Assembly: GCA_000328365.1 (NCBI GenBank)
Contig: KB295744.1
Location: 4,064-68,063 of the forward strand
Direction of reading: 5' to 3'
DNA: 64,000 bases
Source: Capitella teleta
Taxonomy: Eukaryota > Annelida > Polychaeta > Capitellidae
Shown here in pieces: positions 11,321 to 22,900 of the stretch; the stretch's first letter is position 1, and every line of letters begins with the position of its first letter. The position numbers and the translations under genes are program-made. The notes under the pieces are model-generated. The model was not told the origin of the DNA and did not search any database. It saw only the letters and a list, made by a program, of their open reading frames with translations.

Positions 11321-12798
11321 TAAGGTATTGAGTAAGGTAGCTCTGAGCTTGCGAGACATCTTTCTTCCTTATTGCTGCTGATGTTAATAAAACCTGAAAG
11401 TACTCTGTAAACATATTATGTAATAGACTTGTGGAACACAACCGATATTACAAGCGTATTATATTGTGTAGTGTGCATAATATACTAAACCGTATTTCTA
11501 TGGCTATATTCTACACCCATCGGCTGGCTATACGTGTAAATTAAGATTATGTTGCATATACTTATGTATAAGGCAACAGTTCGTCTACCAATCAAAGCAA
11601 CTGTTAAGATCAGGATTGAAATCCTTTTCAATAATTAGTATGATCCTTGTTTGGGACAATCGATATGTTTTCATGACCCTCATCTCCTCAATTATCATCA
11701 TTTATCATCATTCTAATTTTGGAATACAAGTAACCCTGATCCTTGTAATATTATATCCTTATCATAAATATTAATCACAAATGCGTGAAAATGCTCGACC
11801 ATTGTACAAATGTAGTCCTTTCTCAGCGGCAAGGTTATGAAGTAAGAGACTTTCCTGGGCGTCATGATCCAATGACAAGTTGAACAAGGCGGTGTATCCC
11901 TCCGCGAGGATCACAAGGGAATGCATCACGTGACAAGCTGCGTACATCTGGGAAAAAGTTCATCTGCCTTCCACTCTGGTCGGTTGGATTTGCAAAGACC
12001 AAAGAAAGTGGGTTATTCATGTACTATATGCACCAACGTATGAGCAACGAACGTTCAGTTACGGCATGCATGTAGACCACATGCATACCGGAAGGCTAAC
12101 ACCTTCGATCACACGCAAAAACATCTGAACCTTTTCTGAACAAACGAACCTAATTGTATGCCTACCTTTTGTTTCTTCCAGTAAAAGGTGACGGCAATTG
12201 ACCTTATAAGCTGCATGGGGGTGGCCTACGCTATAATTAAGCTGCATGTGATTCTGTATCTCATCATTGCGAGGTGTTTTGGGTACGTTTGTCGATCCTG
12301 ATTCAGAAGAGATTCAGATGTTGTATGAAGGTGGAATCTCCAAACACAAGGGGAAAACGATTTTCAGGCCTTTGAGATGATTGTTTGGGGACAAGACATA
12401 ATATTATAATATTAAATTGTCTTTTTATAATCATCTGCGGCTTCAAAAAGTTTATTTAATGAAATAGAAAAATTGTCAGAGTTTCCTATCCCACTCTTGT
12501 GCGGGGTACGTCATAAGACCACACCGAAGACGCTAGGCTATAAAAAGGTTTTATTTTAATGGAATTGCACTCACAATTTCATTAAATGTTGAACAAATCA
12601 ACGAATTTGCTCAATAACAACTCTAATACTTGTCTTAACACACTAAGTCTTGATCGAATGGAAATGGTGACGAATAAACATATTACATGTATTTATATAA
12701 TGATATGCAAAGTAGGCCCCTACACCCATAGATATGGAGATTAGCTTACATAATAATTACACAAACATATTCAACATCGCTCGTGAAAAGTGTGACCT

Positions 12799-12812
12799 GT
12801 TGCCATGGCAAC
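12799..12812. promoter_or_regulatory. RFX X-box, perfect palindrome
   Basis: GTTGCCATGGCAAC is a perfect 14-bp palindrome matching the RFX consensus GTNRCC-N(0-3)-RGYAAC. An ATTGG (inverted CCAAT) lies 8 bp downstream. RFX factors drive ciliary genes in animals. The target here is unknown. Confidence 0.55.
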
Positions 12813-13329
12813 CATGCCATTGGTTCCCACGATTATCGCAGATTCCGGTTTCGGCGAACTAAAAACGCTCTAATTTCGGACAAATTAATAAGAAAATTAG
12901 CAAATTTGGGCTCGGTTTTATTCTGTCTATACTTTTAATCGCCTAGCTTATAGTATGAATTTCATATCGGATAGACGTGTATTTTATTATTCGTACGAAG
13001 CTACGAGTCGCTCACTTAGAGGATCCGTTATGGCACTTTTTTTCACAATGGGAAAATAGGCCGATGTCCAATCTGTGTGTAAATACATGCAAAGTAGTCT
13101 CCCTATCTTTGCCTAAACCGGAAAGTGATTTAACTTGCGTACGAACAATCGACCACACATTGGCACATAAATTGGCCCCAAAAAGATCAATTAATGTTGT
13201 TTTTACTCAAATCAGTCGATCCAAACGTCTTCTTATAAGTCATTAAACCCTATAACTCAAGATATGAATGAATGATTTATCATCATTTTCCTACCCATTG
13301 CGACAGTGTCGAATTGTTTGTATCAAACC

Positions 13330-13343
13330 GTTACCATAGCAAC
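13330..13343. promoter_or_regulatory. RFX X-box
   Basis: GTTACCATAGCAAC matches the classical RFX motif on both half-sites. It lies 517 bp from the site at 12799. Confidence 0.5.
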
Positions 13344-14293
13344 CCTATGTTTTTGTAGCGGTTCGCCTTGCGGCAAATAATGATTATAATAGTATAATTT
13401 ATTTCATGTGAACTAAACCGATTTGGCTGGAGAATTAGAACCACTGAATATGCGCTGTTGATGTCTTTTTTGTACCGTGAAAATGCTGTCAAGTCATTAT
13501 TATTTTGCGCTGTAGTGATTGAATAGGGTGTGTATGTCGTGAATTTGGCGTTATATTGGGCATTCGGGTTGATCTTTAACGAGTCTGCATCCGTGATTTC
13601 GTTTCCTCAAATTATGTCTTCATCCTCACACATCTGTACAATAGGCAGTCGACGGTGATTAGCATTTCCTTTTAATCCTCACAATTGCTGTGCATGCATT
13701 GGGCCTGGTTTACATCAGCAAAGTATTGCAGGACGCCAGATGGAGACCATGTTGCGTGGAAATCCTTCTCGGGAGAAAAGAATTTAGCTCGTAATTGCAA
13801 ACGTTTACAACAAGCTGACGATTACATTGTACGACGCATTCCGCTGACAAGTTAACTGTGGCCTTATACTGCTCGCGTCTGATACATAACTTGATTATAT
13901 TATTCCTAAGAGCTACAACTTATCCTTATAATGTTAATTAAGGAATTGTTCGTAAGAGAGAACCAGCGTTGTCGTAAATTTGAAACCACAGATAGGGAGG
14001 TAATAAACAGCTTATGCCCAAACATACGAGTCACTTTCTGAGTGATTTTTTTCTCGAGTACAAGATAAAGACTCGTGGACCCAAACGAGGACTTGGTAAA
14101 ATGGGCGCCCATGTCTTAACCCCCTCTTTTGTACGCAGCAGTTCCTTCTCCTCTGCATATAATTTCGCAAAGCCCTGGAGCAAATTTGCGTCGAACACAA
14201 CAGTCGCCAATCTGAAATGCCCCCATTCTGATCCTGTACATTGTGTTCCATTTTGGTTCCTCTCCGCAGTCGCAGCTTTTGTGGGGATTATAT

Positions 14294-14356
14294 GAGAGGG
14301 TGGCGGAGGAGGTGGAAGAGGAGGAGGAAGGGGAGGCAGGAGGAGGGATGAAGATG
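14294..14356 (+). repeat. Purine-rich tract
   Basis: About 60 nearly uninterrupted purines (GGAGGA/GGAAGA units), a candidate for triplex or G-quadruplex structure. On the minus strand it encodes a proline-rich run. Confidence 0.5.
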
Positions 14357-15667
14357 GATGTGCAGCTGTCAGAGAACAGTCATAACCGACGAAGCACTGA
14401 GCTGAACGCTCTCGTTGACGTGTGATTAGCATATTGCCAACGACCGAACGAGCTGACACGAGGCATGATGACGCAACATAGGAATTTAATCTAGAATAAA
14501 GGATGGTGCTGGCAGGGTATTGTGCGGCGTTTTTTTAAGGGATTTATTGATGTTCTGATTGATTGATAATGTATCATTACGCCATCACATAGACATCGGA
14601 TATTTGGAGCACTTTTTTTCGTATAGTTTTCATATTTTGTGGGGTCTTGTATCCATTGTATATTGATAATGATTCGGAAATACGCACTCCTTATGTAGCT
14701 TTGTGACAACAGAAAAAGAGAGCGAGGTTATTTTCAGATCATCGATGACGCATTCTATCCATAAACTGATACCTGTACATGGCAGCACATCCGCCATAAG
14801 ACCATGAATTAACCGCATACCTATTTCATTGTGTTTCATACTGTGGATTAAATAGAAATTGCGAATACCAACGTTCTTGATTCGATTGATTTATATATAG
14901 CATTTTATTCGCAAATAATCTTTTGCAATTTTTGATATATGAGAGAACAAGAAGAACAGAACTGAAAAGGAATATAAAACAAGGAAACAGTTAAGAAAAA
15001 TAAATAAATAAATGAATAAATAGTAATGACTTTGATTATTGAAACAGACGATGATAAAAACATTCTGATTATGTCATCATGAACACGTAATCCATTCGTG
15101 TGAACATTTCCCAAAACGCTTCTGAATGGGAGTGCTATATAGTCTATACATGTACTTATATTTCATCAAACGTTCATATAATTATACCAGTCATAACTAT
15201 AGATATACCTTTCTTTTTATTTGTATCCCTTTATAATCCGTAATTAATTTTAAACTCATTTCCATAGAGTTTAATTGCATGTGTTTATACATGTATGTCT
15301 GCAATGTTATTCAGCGTTTGCTGGTTTTGGGTGGAATTAAGCACAGCCGCACAACTGAAGTCAAACATTCATAACGCACCTTCCTCAGACAAGAAAAAAT
15401 GCGTTATGACTTCAATAATACAAGTAGAGTAGATAATAGTATGTTCTAGTTATAGGCATGCATAGCTGAATATTAGTACGACAATACAGCAAGAAACTGC
15501 AGACAGGCCGCGTTCCACTATTAAACGTCATCAAACCCTTGGAAGACATTGAAATGACACCAACAAATAACATGTATTGATATTTCCTTCAATTTTATAA
15601 ATAGAGCAGCACAAAACACAGTATAACAAATGAACACAAATGAGCACAAAGAACAGAATAGGCGTGA

Positions 15668-16736
15668 CTAGCGTGACTGGCGATGCAGCCACTCAGCATT
15701 GCATGCCTGATTGGGACAGACAGGAACAACTTCATCCTTGAAGTATCGCTGGGAGCAATGTTTGTGAATGGTAGTGTTGCACTCTCTGCATGATTCTCCC
15801 TGCAAATTCAATCTCTTAATTGCGCAGTGTACATCCAACCAATAGCAATTTATTTTGATATGCTTGAGAAGGTTAATTTAAAGTTAAATCCAAGGTTATT
15901 CAATCTCTTGAACACTTTTTTTTTATAAAACAGAAGGTTTTACCTGGATAACAAGGCGACAGCACATGTTACAAGTACGGGCGTCATCAGGATACTGCTG
16001 CAGGATGTACAGGTCACACTCGGCTATGCATCGGGTGGCTAAGGCATAATGCCCATCTGGAATCTGCAAAGTGATCGTAGCAATTAGATTGTGATTTGGG
16101 AAAAGGAGGCAATCTCCACAAACCTTCTTCAGCCATTTGTGTTCAATCATATTTGTGAAGAATGATTCCGCTTCAGGTTTCTTCATTTTACACGTTGACG
16201 AAAGATTCAAAGCTTCGATCGACGAAACTGATCCTGTCCCTGATCCGACAATTTTTTCAACCTGATCAGGTTTTTGTTATATATTAAATGATTGTGCACC
16301 AAAAAAAAACAATTAACACAAACCAATTTTTTGAAGAGTTCCAACTCATTTTCTGAGTATGTTGACGATAACTTGGTGAGTGAATTGTCTGCTGTGTTTA
16401 CCTGTAATTTACGCATTTTTTAATGTGGGTATAACGACTGACTGACAGACCAGAACAAAACTGGAGACGCCATTCGCCTCATCAACGGCTTTCTTCATTT
16501 CTAGTTGGAAAGGTTTAATGTTCATGTTTATACTCTCAACAAAAGGTCCAAGGTCAGGTTCATTATGTACCCCTAGGGAATGGTGGAATATTAAAACAAA
16601 AAAACTCACTATCACAAAACTCACGATCAAATCGTTCACATGTTTCTCTGTAAAGTTTATGCACCTCACGAGCCGTGAATATTCCGTTTGCGATGAAAGC
16701 TTGAAGAAAAAATTTGTGAGCTTTCTCTAACGCCAT
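15668..16736 (-). CDS. NSMCE1: SMC5-SMC6 complex subunit NSE1, RING-like E3 ligase, complete
   Basis: Six exons: 16736-16625, 16572-16451, 16401-16324, 16261-16124, 16063-15944 and 15799-15668, giving 233 residues (human 266). NSE1, with NSE3 and NSE4, forms the kleisin-side subcomplex of SMC5/6 in DNA repair in the nucleus. Family signatures are clear: FFLQAFIANGIF near the N-terminus, YSENELELFKKL (human FAENELDLFRKAL), FFTNMIEHKWLKK (human VQNKWL) and QQYPDDARTCNMC. The C-terminal variant RING has CNMC, CREC, HKHC and a last pair written CPNQAC, so all eight zinc ligands are present, but the last pair is spaced CxxxxC rather than CxxC. After the phase-1 first junction all junctions are phase 0. 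The ATG at 16736 fits homologues; an acceptor 21 bp upstream suggests a 5' untranslated or short extra exon. Confidence 0.92.
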
Positions 16737-17820
16737 GTCACGCAGTGAACGATGGAGCTGAAATTGAAAAGTATATCATTCATATATTATATGATGGAGG
16801 TCAACAAACTTTAACTTTTTCTCAAAGTTTTCTTGTGATTTGGACCAATTTCACCCATTTTTCTCACGACACCAGTATTCAATCTGCAGGCCCCGTATAT
16901 AGAGCGGGAAACATTATTATTTTCCTCACGCAGTGATACAGAAAATTTGAAAATATTTCATAAATATTAGTGTTGTAATTCACATATTTGAAATCATGCG
17001 TGTGCTAGATCATGACGTATCTGTCTACTAAATTGTGCCGTTCAGATTTTAAAATCTAATACGAGAAATCTAGTGGTCGCACATCAGAATAAATGCCTCT
17101 CAAATATCTTTATTGGTGGATTTTTACTGCTCATGTAATCTCTTGAACAGAATATTCATGAAGTTAACTAAGAATCATAACACCCAGTGTCCTTGGGTCA
17201 GAACACCAGCTATTTTTGGTTTTGTCAACGCAGCCAATAATTCATTATGTAACTGAGAATTTCAGCATGATTTTCATATACATCTTGGGAATTATTAATA
17301 AAAAACCAATCTGGTAGAAATGGCAACCGTTTTATAATTTGCAATAATTATGTCATCACATCACTTGAATCAGGGAATTCCAGTGAATCCCTATTCTCAA
17401 TATAATAGAACGGCATTAAAGAGTAATTGTCATAATGCTGATAGAGAACAGGATGAAAAGGTCATTTTTGACCACAGAGGCTTACCAGCGGCTCGGATAG
17501 CCGTGCCACTCCTTTGAGCCAGCTTAGCACTCACTGACTCAGCCAGTCCAAGAAAGTGGTCACGGCTCTGATAGTCTATATTTATTCCACAGTGAATATC
17601 CCAAGTTTCAACGAGCTGCTAGGTCCACAAGTTTAGCATAACTTTCATCAATAATTGTCCCCATTGTTGTTCCCAGAGTAACAGGTCATGAGTCACAGTA
17701 CCCTTACAGGTGCTGATCGCCTGTCACCTGTGGATCAGTCATGTAGGGTGTCAGGTCTTGGAATCATTTGTTGTGGAGTCACTAACTATAGACATAGGAT
17801 CCGATTAGTACGGATGTTTT
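16737..17820. other. Intergenic, nothing recognised
   Basis: AT-rich sequence between NSMCE1 and the repeat cluster. No exon is supported on either strand. Confidence 0.4.
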
Positions 17821-17825
17821 GTGAT

Positions 17826-17990
17826 ACGTGATGGGGTTTTACGGCTCCACCCAAACCAATCGGATGATACGGGCACCAGAACAGAAGGTCCAGGACCGGG
17901 GTTTCCCCCTACTCTTATCGATAAATCCCAAGGGTTCTTTATTCTGCATACCACCATAGACAGTAGTACACAGCGCCCGGCTTTGTTACG
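17826..17990. repeat. Dispersed repeat family R2, copy 2
   Basis: Partner of 5452-5650, with the identical core at 17837-17853 and the ACAGCGCCCGG end. The same reading frame opens with FYGSTH/FYGSTQ in both copies, but neither encodes a recognisable protein. Confidence 0.55.
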
Positions 17991-18116
17991 CAGTTGGGCA
18001 GCACTGCAGAGTAATCGAAGAATTACAATTGTAGCAAATTACAATTATAATTCACAATCATAACGCCTGTGGCCTATTCAGTGTCCCTGGATGTTTTGTG
18101 AAGTATATATGTGAAC

Positions 18117-18189
18117 ATTAGAAGGTAGCTGACATACTACAGTGAGACCCACATAGACCTCGCCCGATTTATCTGTGCTAATTAGAAGG
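18117..18189. mobile_element. TAGC/GCTA micro-element copy A (55 bp) with 9-bp target duplication
   Basis: The element is 18126-18180. It begins TAGCTGACATACTACAG and ends GATTTATCTGTGCTA. ATTAGAAGG is present intact on both sides (18117-18125, 18181-18189). There is no coding capacity. A 9-bp duplication is typical of Mutator-like transposases. Confidence 0.8.
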
Positions 18190-18318
18190 CTATTCAGCTC
18201 GCCCAAGTGATATAAATTAATAACTAGTGTATTATAGACTGCTACTCCTTGAGGAGGTAATGTAAAGGCTATTCGACTTCTGTTATATATTATTGTTGGT
18301 GAAAGGTGGTTTTCATCA

Positions 18319-18363
18319 AAGATACTCCAATTTTAGTATTTAATAATCTAAATGGAGTATCTT
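18319..18363. repeat. Inverted repeat, 11-bp perfect arms
   Basis: AAGATACTCCA and TGGAGTATCTT are separated by 23 bp, with looser GGTTTT similarity further out. Confidence 0.5.
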
Positions 18364-18423
18364 AATTTGGTTTTTCATAAAGATATATGCAATATGTGTT
18401 CATGTTCTTTCGGCGTTTAATAG

Positions 18424-18502
18424 GCCTAGCCCTAGCTGACATACTACAGCAAGACCGAGAGGTACGCAGACCTCGCCCGATTTATCTGTGCTAACCTAGC
18501 CC
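18424..18502. mobile_element. TAGC/GCTA micro-element copy B (61 bp) with 9-bp target duplication
   Basis: The element is 18433-18493, same ends as copy A, with an internal GAGGT...GACCTC-like pairing. The flanks are GCCTAGCCC and ACCTAGCCC, matching at 8 of 9 bases. Confidence 0.75.
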
Positions 18503-18583
18503 TAAAGGCTTGCCGCTACTCGCTAGTAATCTCGTTCCAAGACTATATTGAATATTCCCTACAGATTATGGCTATATATGTAG

Positions 18584-18711
18584 CCAGCCGCTTAGCTGAC
18601 ATACTACAGCGAGCTCAATCATGGCCAATGGTAGCTCCCCAAGGGTAGCGGCTTGGGGAGCTAGGCCAATGGGTCTCAGACCTCGCCCGAGAATTTGTGC
18701 TACCAGCCGCT
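18584..18711. mobile_element. TAGC/GCTA micro-element copy D, interrupted by a second element
   Basis: The element is 18593-18702, flanked by perfect 9-bp duplications CCAGCCGCT (18584-18592, 18703-18711). It starts TAGCTGACATACTACAGCGAG and ends TTGTGCTA. Removing the nested insert and one copy of its duplication leaves 69 bp, close to copies B and C. Confidence 0.8.
18623..18672. mobile_element. Nested 32-bp palindromic element with its own 9-bp target duplication
   Basis: The element is 18632-18663, with TAGCTCCCCAAG and CTTGGGGAGCTA as perfect 12-bp terminal inverted repeats around an 8-base loop. GGCCAATGG flanks it exactly on both sides (18623-18631, 18664-18672). It sits inside copy D and shares the TAGC/GCTA tips and 9-bp duplication, but not the interior. 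Confidence 0.75.
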
Positions 18712-18763
18712 AGAGTCACTGGACAAGGCACTGAAATTGATAACTCCATATAGCCATAATCTG

Positions 18764-19844
18764 ATTCTGTGGATCCTTCTAGCAATAGGAGTCTTGGAAC
18801 GATATGAAATGAATATAAATTATAATGAAATTGCAGGCTTTCATTTTTCAAGGCAAATCTCGCTTAACTCGGCGAGTCGGCCAATTGTTGGAAATGTCAA
18901 TACTACGTTTGATTGGTGACACGTGACCTTCAATATACAGTAGAACGCTTCATTTACTCGGAATTCAAATTACGCACTATTTCATACATGTTGACATACT
19001 TTTTACTTTACCAAATACAAAAATCTACAGATTTAGGTCGAAGAATTGCCCGCCAGATGAAAACAGGAAGTTGTGTATAAAGTGCGTTATGATTCATCGT
19101 TCTGATCACCGCCCCGAGAACTCATTTCTTTTTCTTGTGTTTCTTATCTTACTTGCATCAGTTACCCCAAAGAATATCTGCCTGCATTAAAGACCTTAAA
19201 ATAAAATTAATATTAATTTTATTTTAAGAACTCTTGCACACACTCAATACAGAATATTTTAATAATTAACTTACGAGACTGAATACTAGTTCTGCTAAGC
19301 AGTACATAACGGGTACTAGTTACACACTATTACCTTGAACAATTGAGATTTAAAATGTTCCGAATTTTTGTAGCACACAAATTTCTTCCCAAATTCGTAA
19401 TCACAGGAATGAAAACATTTTACTAATTAGTCAGTGACGATAACAATGACGACGTTTCTACTTAAGTTGTCGCACGAACGCTGTAATCATAGCAATGTCA
19501 CTTCTGCCAAAACACCAGCCTCACGTGAACATCTAACAAAATAGATTAATAACTTAAAGAAACAAAATAAAAGAAAAAAAAAAAAAGGAGGAAAAAGTAA
19601 AGAATTTAATCAGCCAATTAATGTACCCCCAAAAAATGCCTTTTTTTCAATAAAAAGAACCAGAGAAATTTGTAATTAAGTGATTTATTGACTCAATCAG
19701 AACATTGCACCATTGATGGAATGCATTATAGCGGATGAATTTCAGATGAAATATTATGAAAATATGAAAAGCAAATCATACAAGAGAATAAAAAAAGAAA
19801 ACAATCATGACAGTCATGCAATTACAAATACTGGTAACAAAATA
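18764..19844. other. Intergenic downstream of SCPX
   Basis: AT-rich sequence with no supported exon apart from the palindrome listed separately. Confidence 0.4.
19195..19228. repeat. Perfect 34-bp AT palindrome
   Basis: CTTAAAATAAAATTAAT is followed directly by its reverse complement with no loop. It could form a cruciform, or be the remains of a palindromic element. Confidence 0.6.
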
Positions 19845-19850
19845 TTTATT
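19845..19850 (-). terminator. Polyadenylation signal of SCPX
   Basis: AATAAA on the minus strand, 84 nt after the SCPX stop codon. Confidence 0.6.
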
Positions 19851-19933
19851 AAAAAAATTACAATTAATAAAACGTTACACAACAATAATTAGGCGTGATG
19901 AAAGACTGTTTCCGGAATACTGCAACCCAATAT

Positions 19934-22900
19934 TTAAAGTTTGGCTTTTGGAGCAGACGGCTGCAAATCTTTCAGTTTCATTGCCAATCCCATGTTGCCG
20001 GCAATTTTGATCTTTCCTTGGAAGAACGCCTTCAGAGAAGAAATCCAATTAATCAGTCATAGTTAGAGGAATATGAAAATTAATCTTAAATTCATTACAT
20101 ACCTGTTGAGGATTCAGTTTGCCAGACATCAGAGCCAGGAGGTCCTCATCACCAACATTGATGGTCACCTCTCCCTTGCCTGAATCATTAATAAGATAAT
20201 AATAATGATAATTTACAATAATCCTGCTACTGACCTTTGGGGTCGTACTTGACACTGCCGTTTCCGTTCTTAGCATCAACCACCCAGACGCCAATATCGT
20301 TGCCTTTCTTCACTTTGAAGCAGAAAACTCCTTTGACTTTCTTCACGTAAGATGCACCATCCTAAACGGAGAAGAAAATAATAATAATATTCTGGAGAAT
20401 ACACCGTTAAGATAGAAAGACAGAAATCCCACTGTGTTGAAATTATACAAACTGACACATTAATAATTAATTTATGAAGAATATTCTGGAATATGACTAA
20501 ATAACTCCAACTTAAGACTCAACAGAAATTGGAAACTTACACATTATTAATTATAAGCAACATAACAATTTAAGCGAGTTCACTATAATCAGGACAGAAA
20601 CACACACCCGAGCACCTCGACACCAAAAGTTTAGCTAAATCATGAAACATGTATTATAAATAATGTTCATATCACATATGCATTATGTGGTTGATTGATT
20701 CGATATAACTGTTAATAACAGCTAGATAACAGGCTATTAAAAGCATGTAGTGCACCTCATAGATTTAAGATTATACATGACTTATGTAACTGACCTTTTT
20801 CAGCTGTTCCTGGATGGTGTCAAATATAGCAACCGATTTGAAATCCCTCTCAGATGCACTGGTTGGGTTAGCAGTGAGCTGCATGTTGGACCTGCAAAAC
20901 ACAGAGCACCCGTTCACAATGGAGCAACTCATAATATCAATGGTCGCTTGCAATGCACGCAAATGAAGCAGTGAGATAGGCTCTCGATCGGTGGAAGGTT
21001 TTTAAACAGCGAAAGCACTGAGCTCAAAGTCCGACCTAGATTGACCTCCAAAGCTGATAAGGAACAGAGAAAGCGTCCGATTCTGAACCACTGACTGAGC
21101 GGATCGCGTTGGGGTCAGAAAGTGTGTCAAACAAGGAGTATGGAAAGCCAATCGTGGCTCTGATTCAGTCTCTGCAGCTGAGGAGACCGAATGCACGGCG
21201 TTGGTGGTCTTTGGTTACTGGGTTGCATTAACTATCAAAGTGGATAAGCGACTTCATTAAGCGGTGAATAATATTCATTTATGACCTGATAAATAATAAT
21301 ATTAATAAGGGAGATAAAATATATAGCTGTTAAGTGCAGGGCATAACTGCATTACATAGTATGCACTAAAATAACAGCTTGACAGACGGCCCCAATTATT
21401 TCTTTGCAAAATGGATTTGATTCATTTTAATGTGACATAATTACATCAACAGTCCTGTAGCAATTAAGAGATAATTAAGGCTACTGTGCTTTCGCCAACA
21501 CTCACGGTTGGGTCACCGGTAGCTGACATACTACAGCGAGACCCAGAGGTACATGGACCTCACCCGATTTATCTGTGCTCGGTCACCGGTGGGCCTACTC
21601 ACGGTAAAACTTTAATGTGTCAAGTTTGTGGGGTGGCTCAAATAAGTACTTTGACTCAGAGATACTTCGACAGACAGATCGAGGCCATTATGAACGAATC
21701 ATTTAATCATTATCAACGATTCCAAGAATTCAGACAGCTCGCTTCAAGAGAACTTTCATCCCTTCATCAATCATTTCAATACTTGTGGCCAAACACATCC
21801 CTTCAGGCATTAAATGTTATCTTATCTTATTATGATTAGCAATATGCGATGATAATGGCTAACGAGTAATCTAGGTCAATGAAAATATCACAAGAATTTA
21901 ATCCGTTTGATACTTTTTTTTTACAATACTTTGTAGTGCATCAAAAACACAAATATTCAGGGCCAAAATTAATGCACATTAAGTACCATAAATCCGTATA
22001 ATGTCACAAGGTAAAACAGGGTACGCATCTATGCCTTGGAACCGCTTCCTCTGACCTTTTTGTCTGTATGCATGGAGGTTGCATCGTCAACAATCAATTA
22101 ATTAACACAGTGGGGCAGGTTCATGCAGTTGGGCAGTGAATTCACTGTATGAGGAACTGATCACAAACTGAAACTCAGGACTCGAAGCCTAATTTGCTGG
22201 CGGAATCGGATTGCATTTGGCCAGTGTAACAGATAGAGCTACAGTGCCCAGAGAACTAACATGAGTAATTACGGGTACATATTATAACTGATATAATATA
22301 TACATACATCAATGGTATTTTGTCCTCTAATGGTTTGGAACATTCAATTTTGATACCTTAATCATCATAACAAGGGCTAATGCACAGACAAAAATAATCA
22401 ACACGCCCAAAAGAAGAGGCTCTTGGATGATCCTCAGAGAAAGCAAAATTCCGAGGTCAGGCATTCTGGACTTAAATCTAATTTAAGGGACTCAATGTAA
22501 TATACACCAAGAAAGAAGTGCGCACCTGGCATTAACAGCAGCTTCAGGGAATCCCATCTGGTAGATAGCAACCACCACTGCGCCTCCAAGACCAACGTTA
22601 TGCTGCAGAGCGGTCTTGGCGTTTGCCACTTGCCTCTTCTCAGCCAAACCACGCAGCTGCCAGCACAACTCAGAGCACTGAGCCAAACCTGGATTGGAAT
22701 TCAACAGTTAATCAGCAGAAAAAGCAGTGAAATCCCAACCTGTAGCTCCTAAGGGGTGGCCCTTGGAGATGAGGCCACCGCTTGGGTTGCACACGACCTT
22801 CCCTCCATATGTGTTGTCCCCTCGGTCAATGAACTCCCCCGCTTTGCCTGGAAGGATTTGTACAGAGGTCACAGAGGTCACAGAAGGCCGTGGGAGGCTC

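Larger units (their letters stand above)
11321..15667. other. Intergenic, no recognised gene
   Basis: Holds two RFX-type X-boxes, a TATA-like TATAAAAAGG (12539-12548) and a purine tract (14294-14356). A minus-strand frame of 142 codons (14459-14031) has a proline-rich run from that tract and no recognised family. Confidence 0.4.
18562..18763. mobile_element. Outer inverted-repeat unit enclosing copy D
   Basis: CAGATTATGGCTATAT (18562-18577) is matched in inverse by ATATAGCCATAATCTG (18748-18763). Copy D lies inside, so this unit was probably the older insertion. The outer ends and target duplication are not resolved. Confidence 0.45.

Noticed and set aside
14031-14459. 142-codon minus-strand open frame with proline run
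   Set aside because: The length is explained by the purine tract; no splice context or family.
18186-18275. AAGGCTATTC direct repeat 80 bp apart as another micro-element
   Set aside because: The enclosed DNA lacks TAGC/GCTA ends, so a 10-bp coincidence or local duplication is as likely.
21486-21839. 117-codon plus-strand open frame
   Set aside because: It runs through micro-element copy C and lies inside the SCPX intron; no family resemblance or splice signals.
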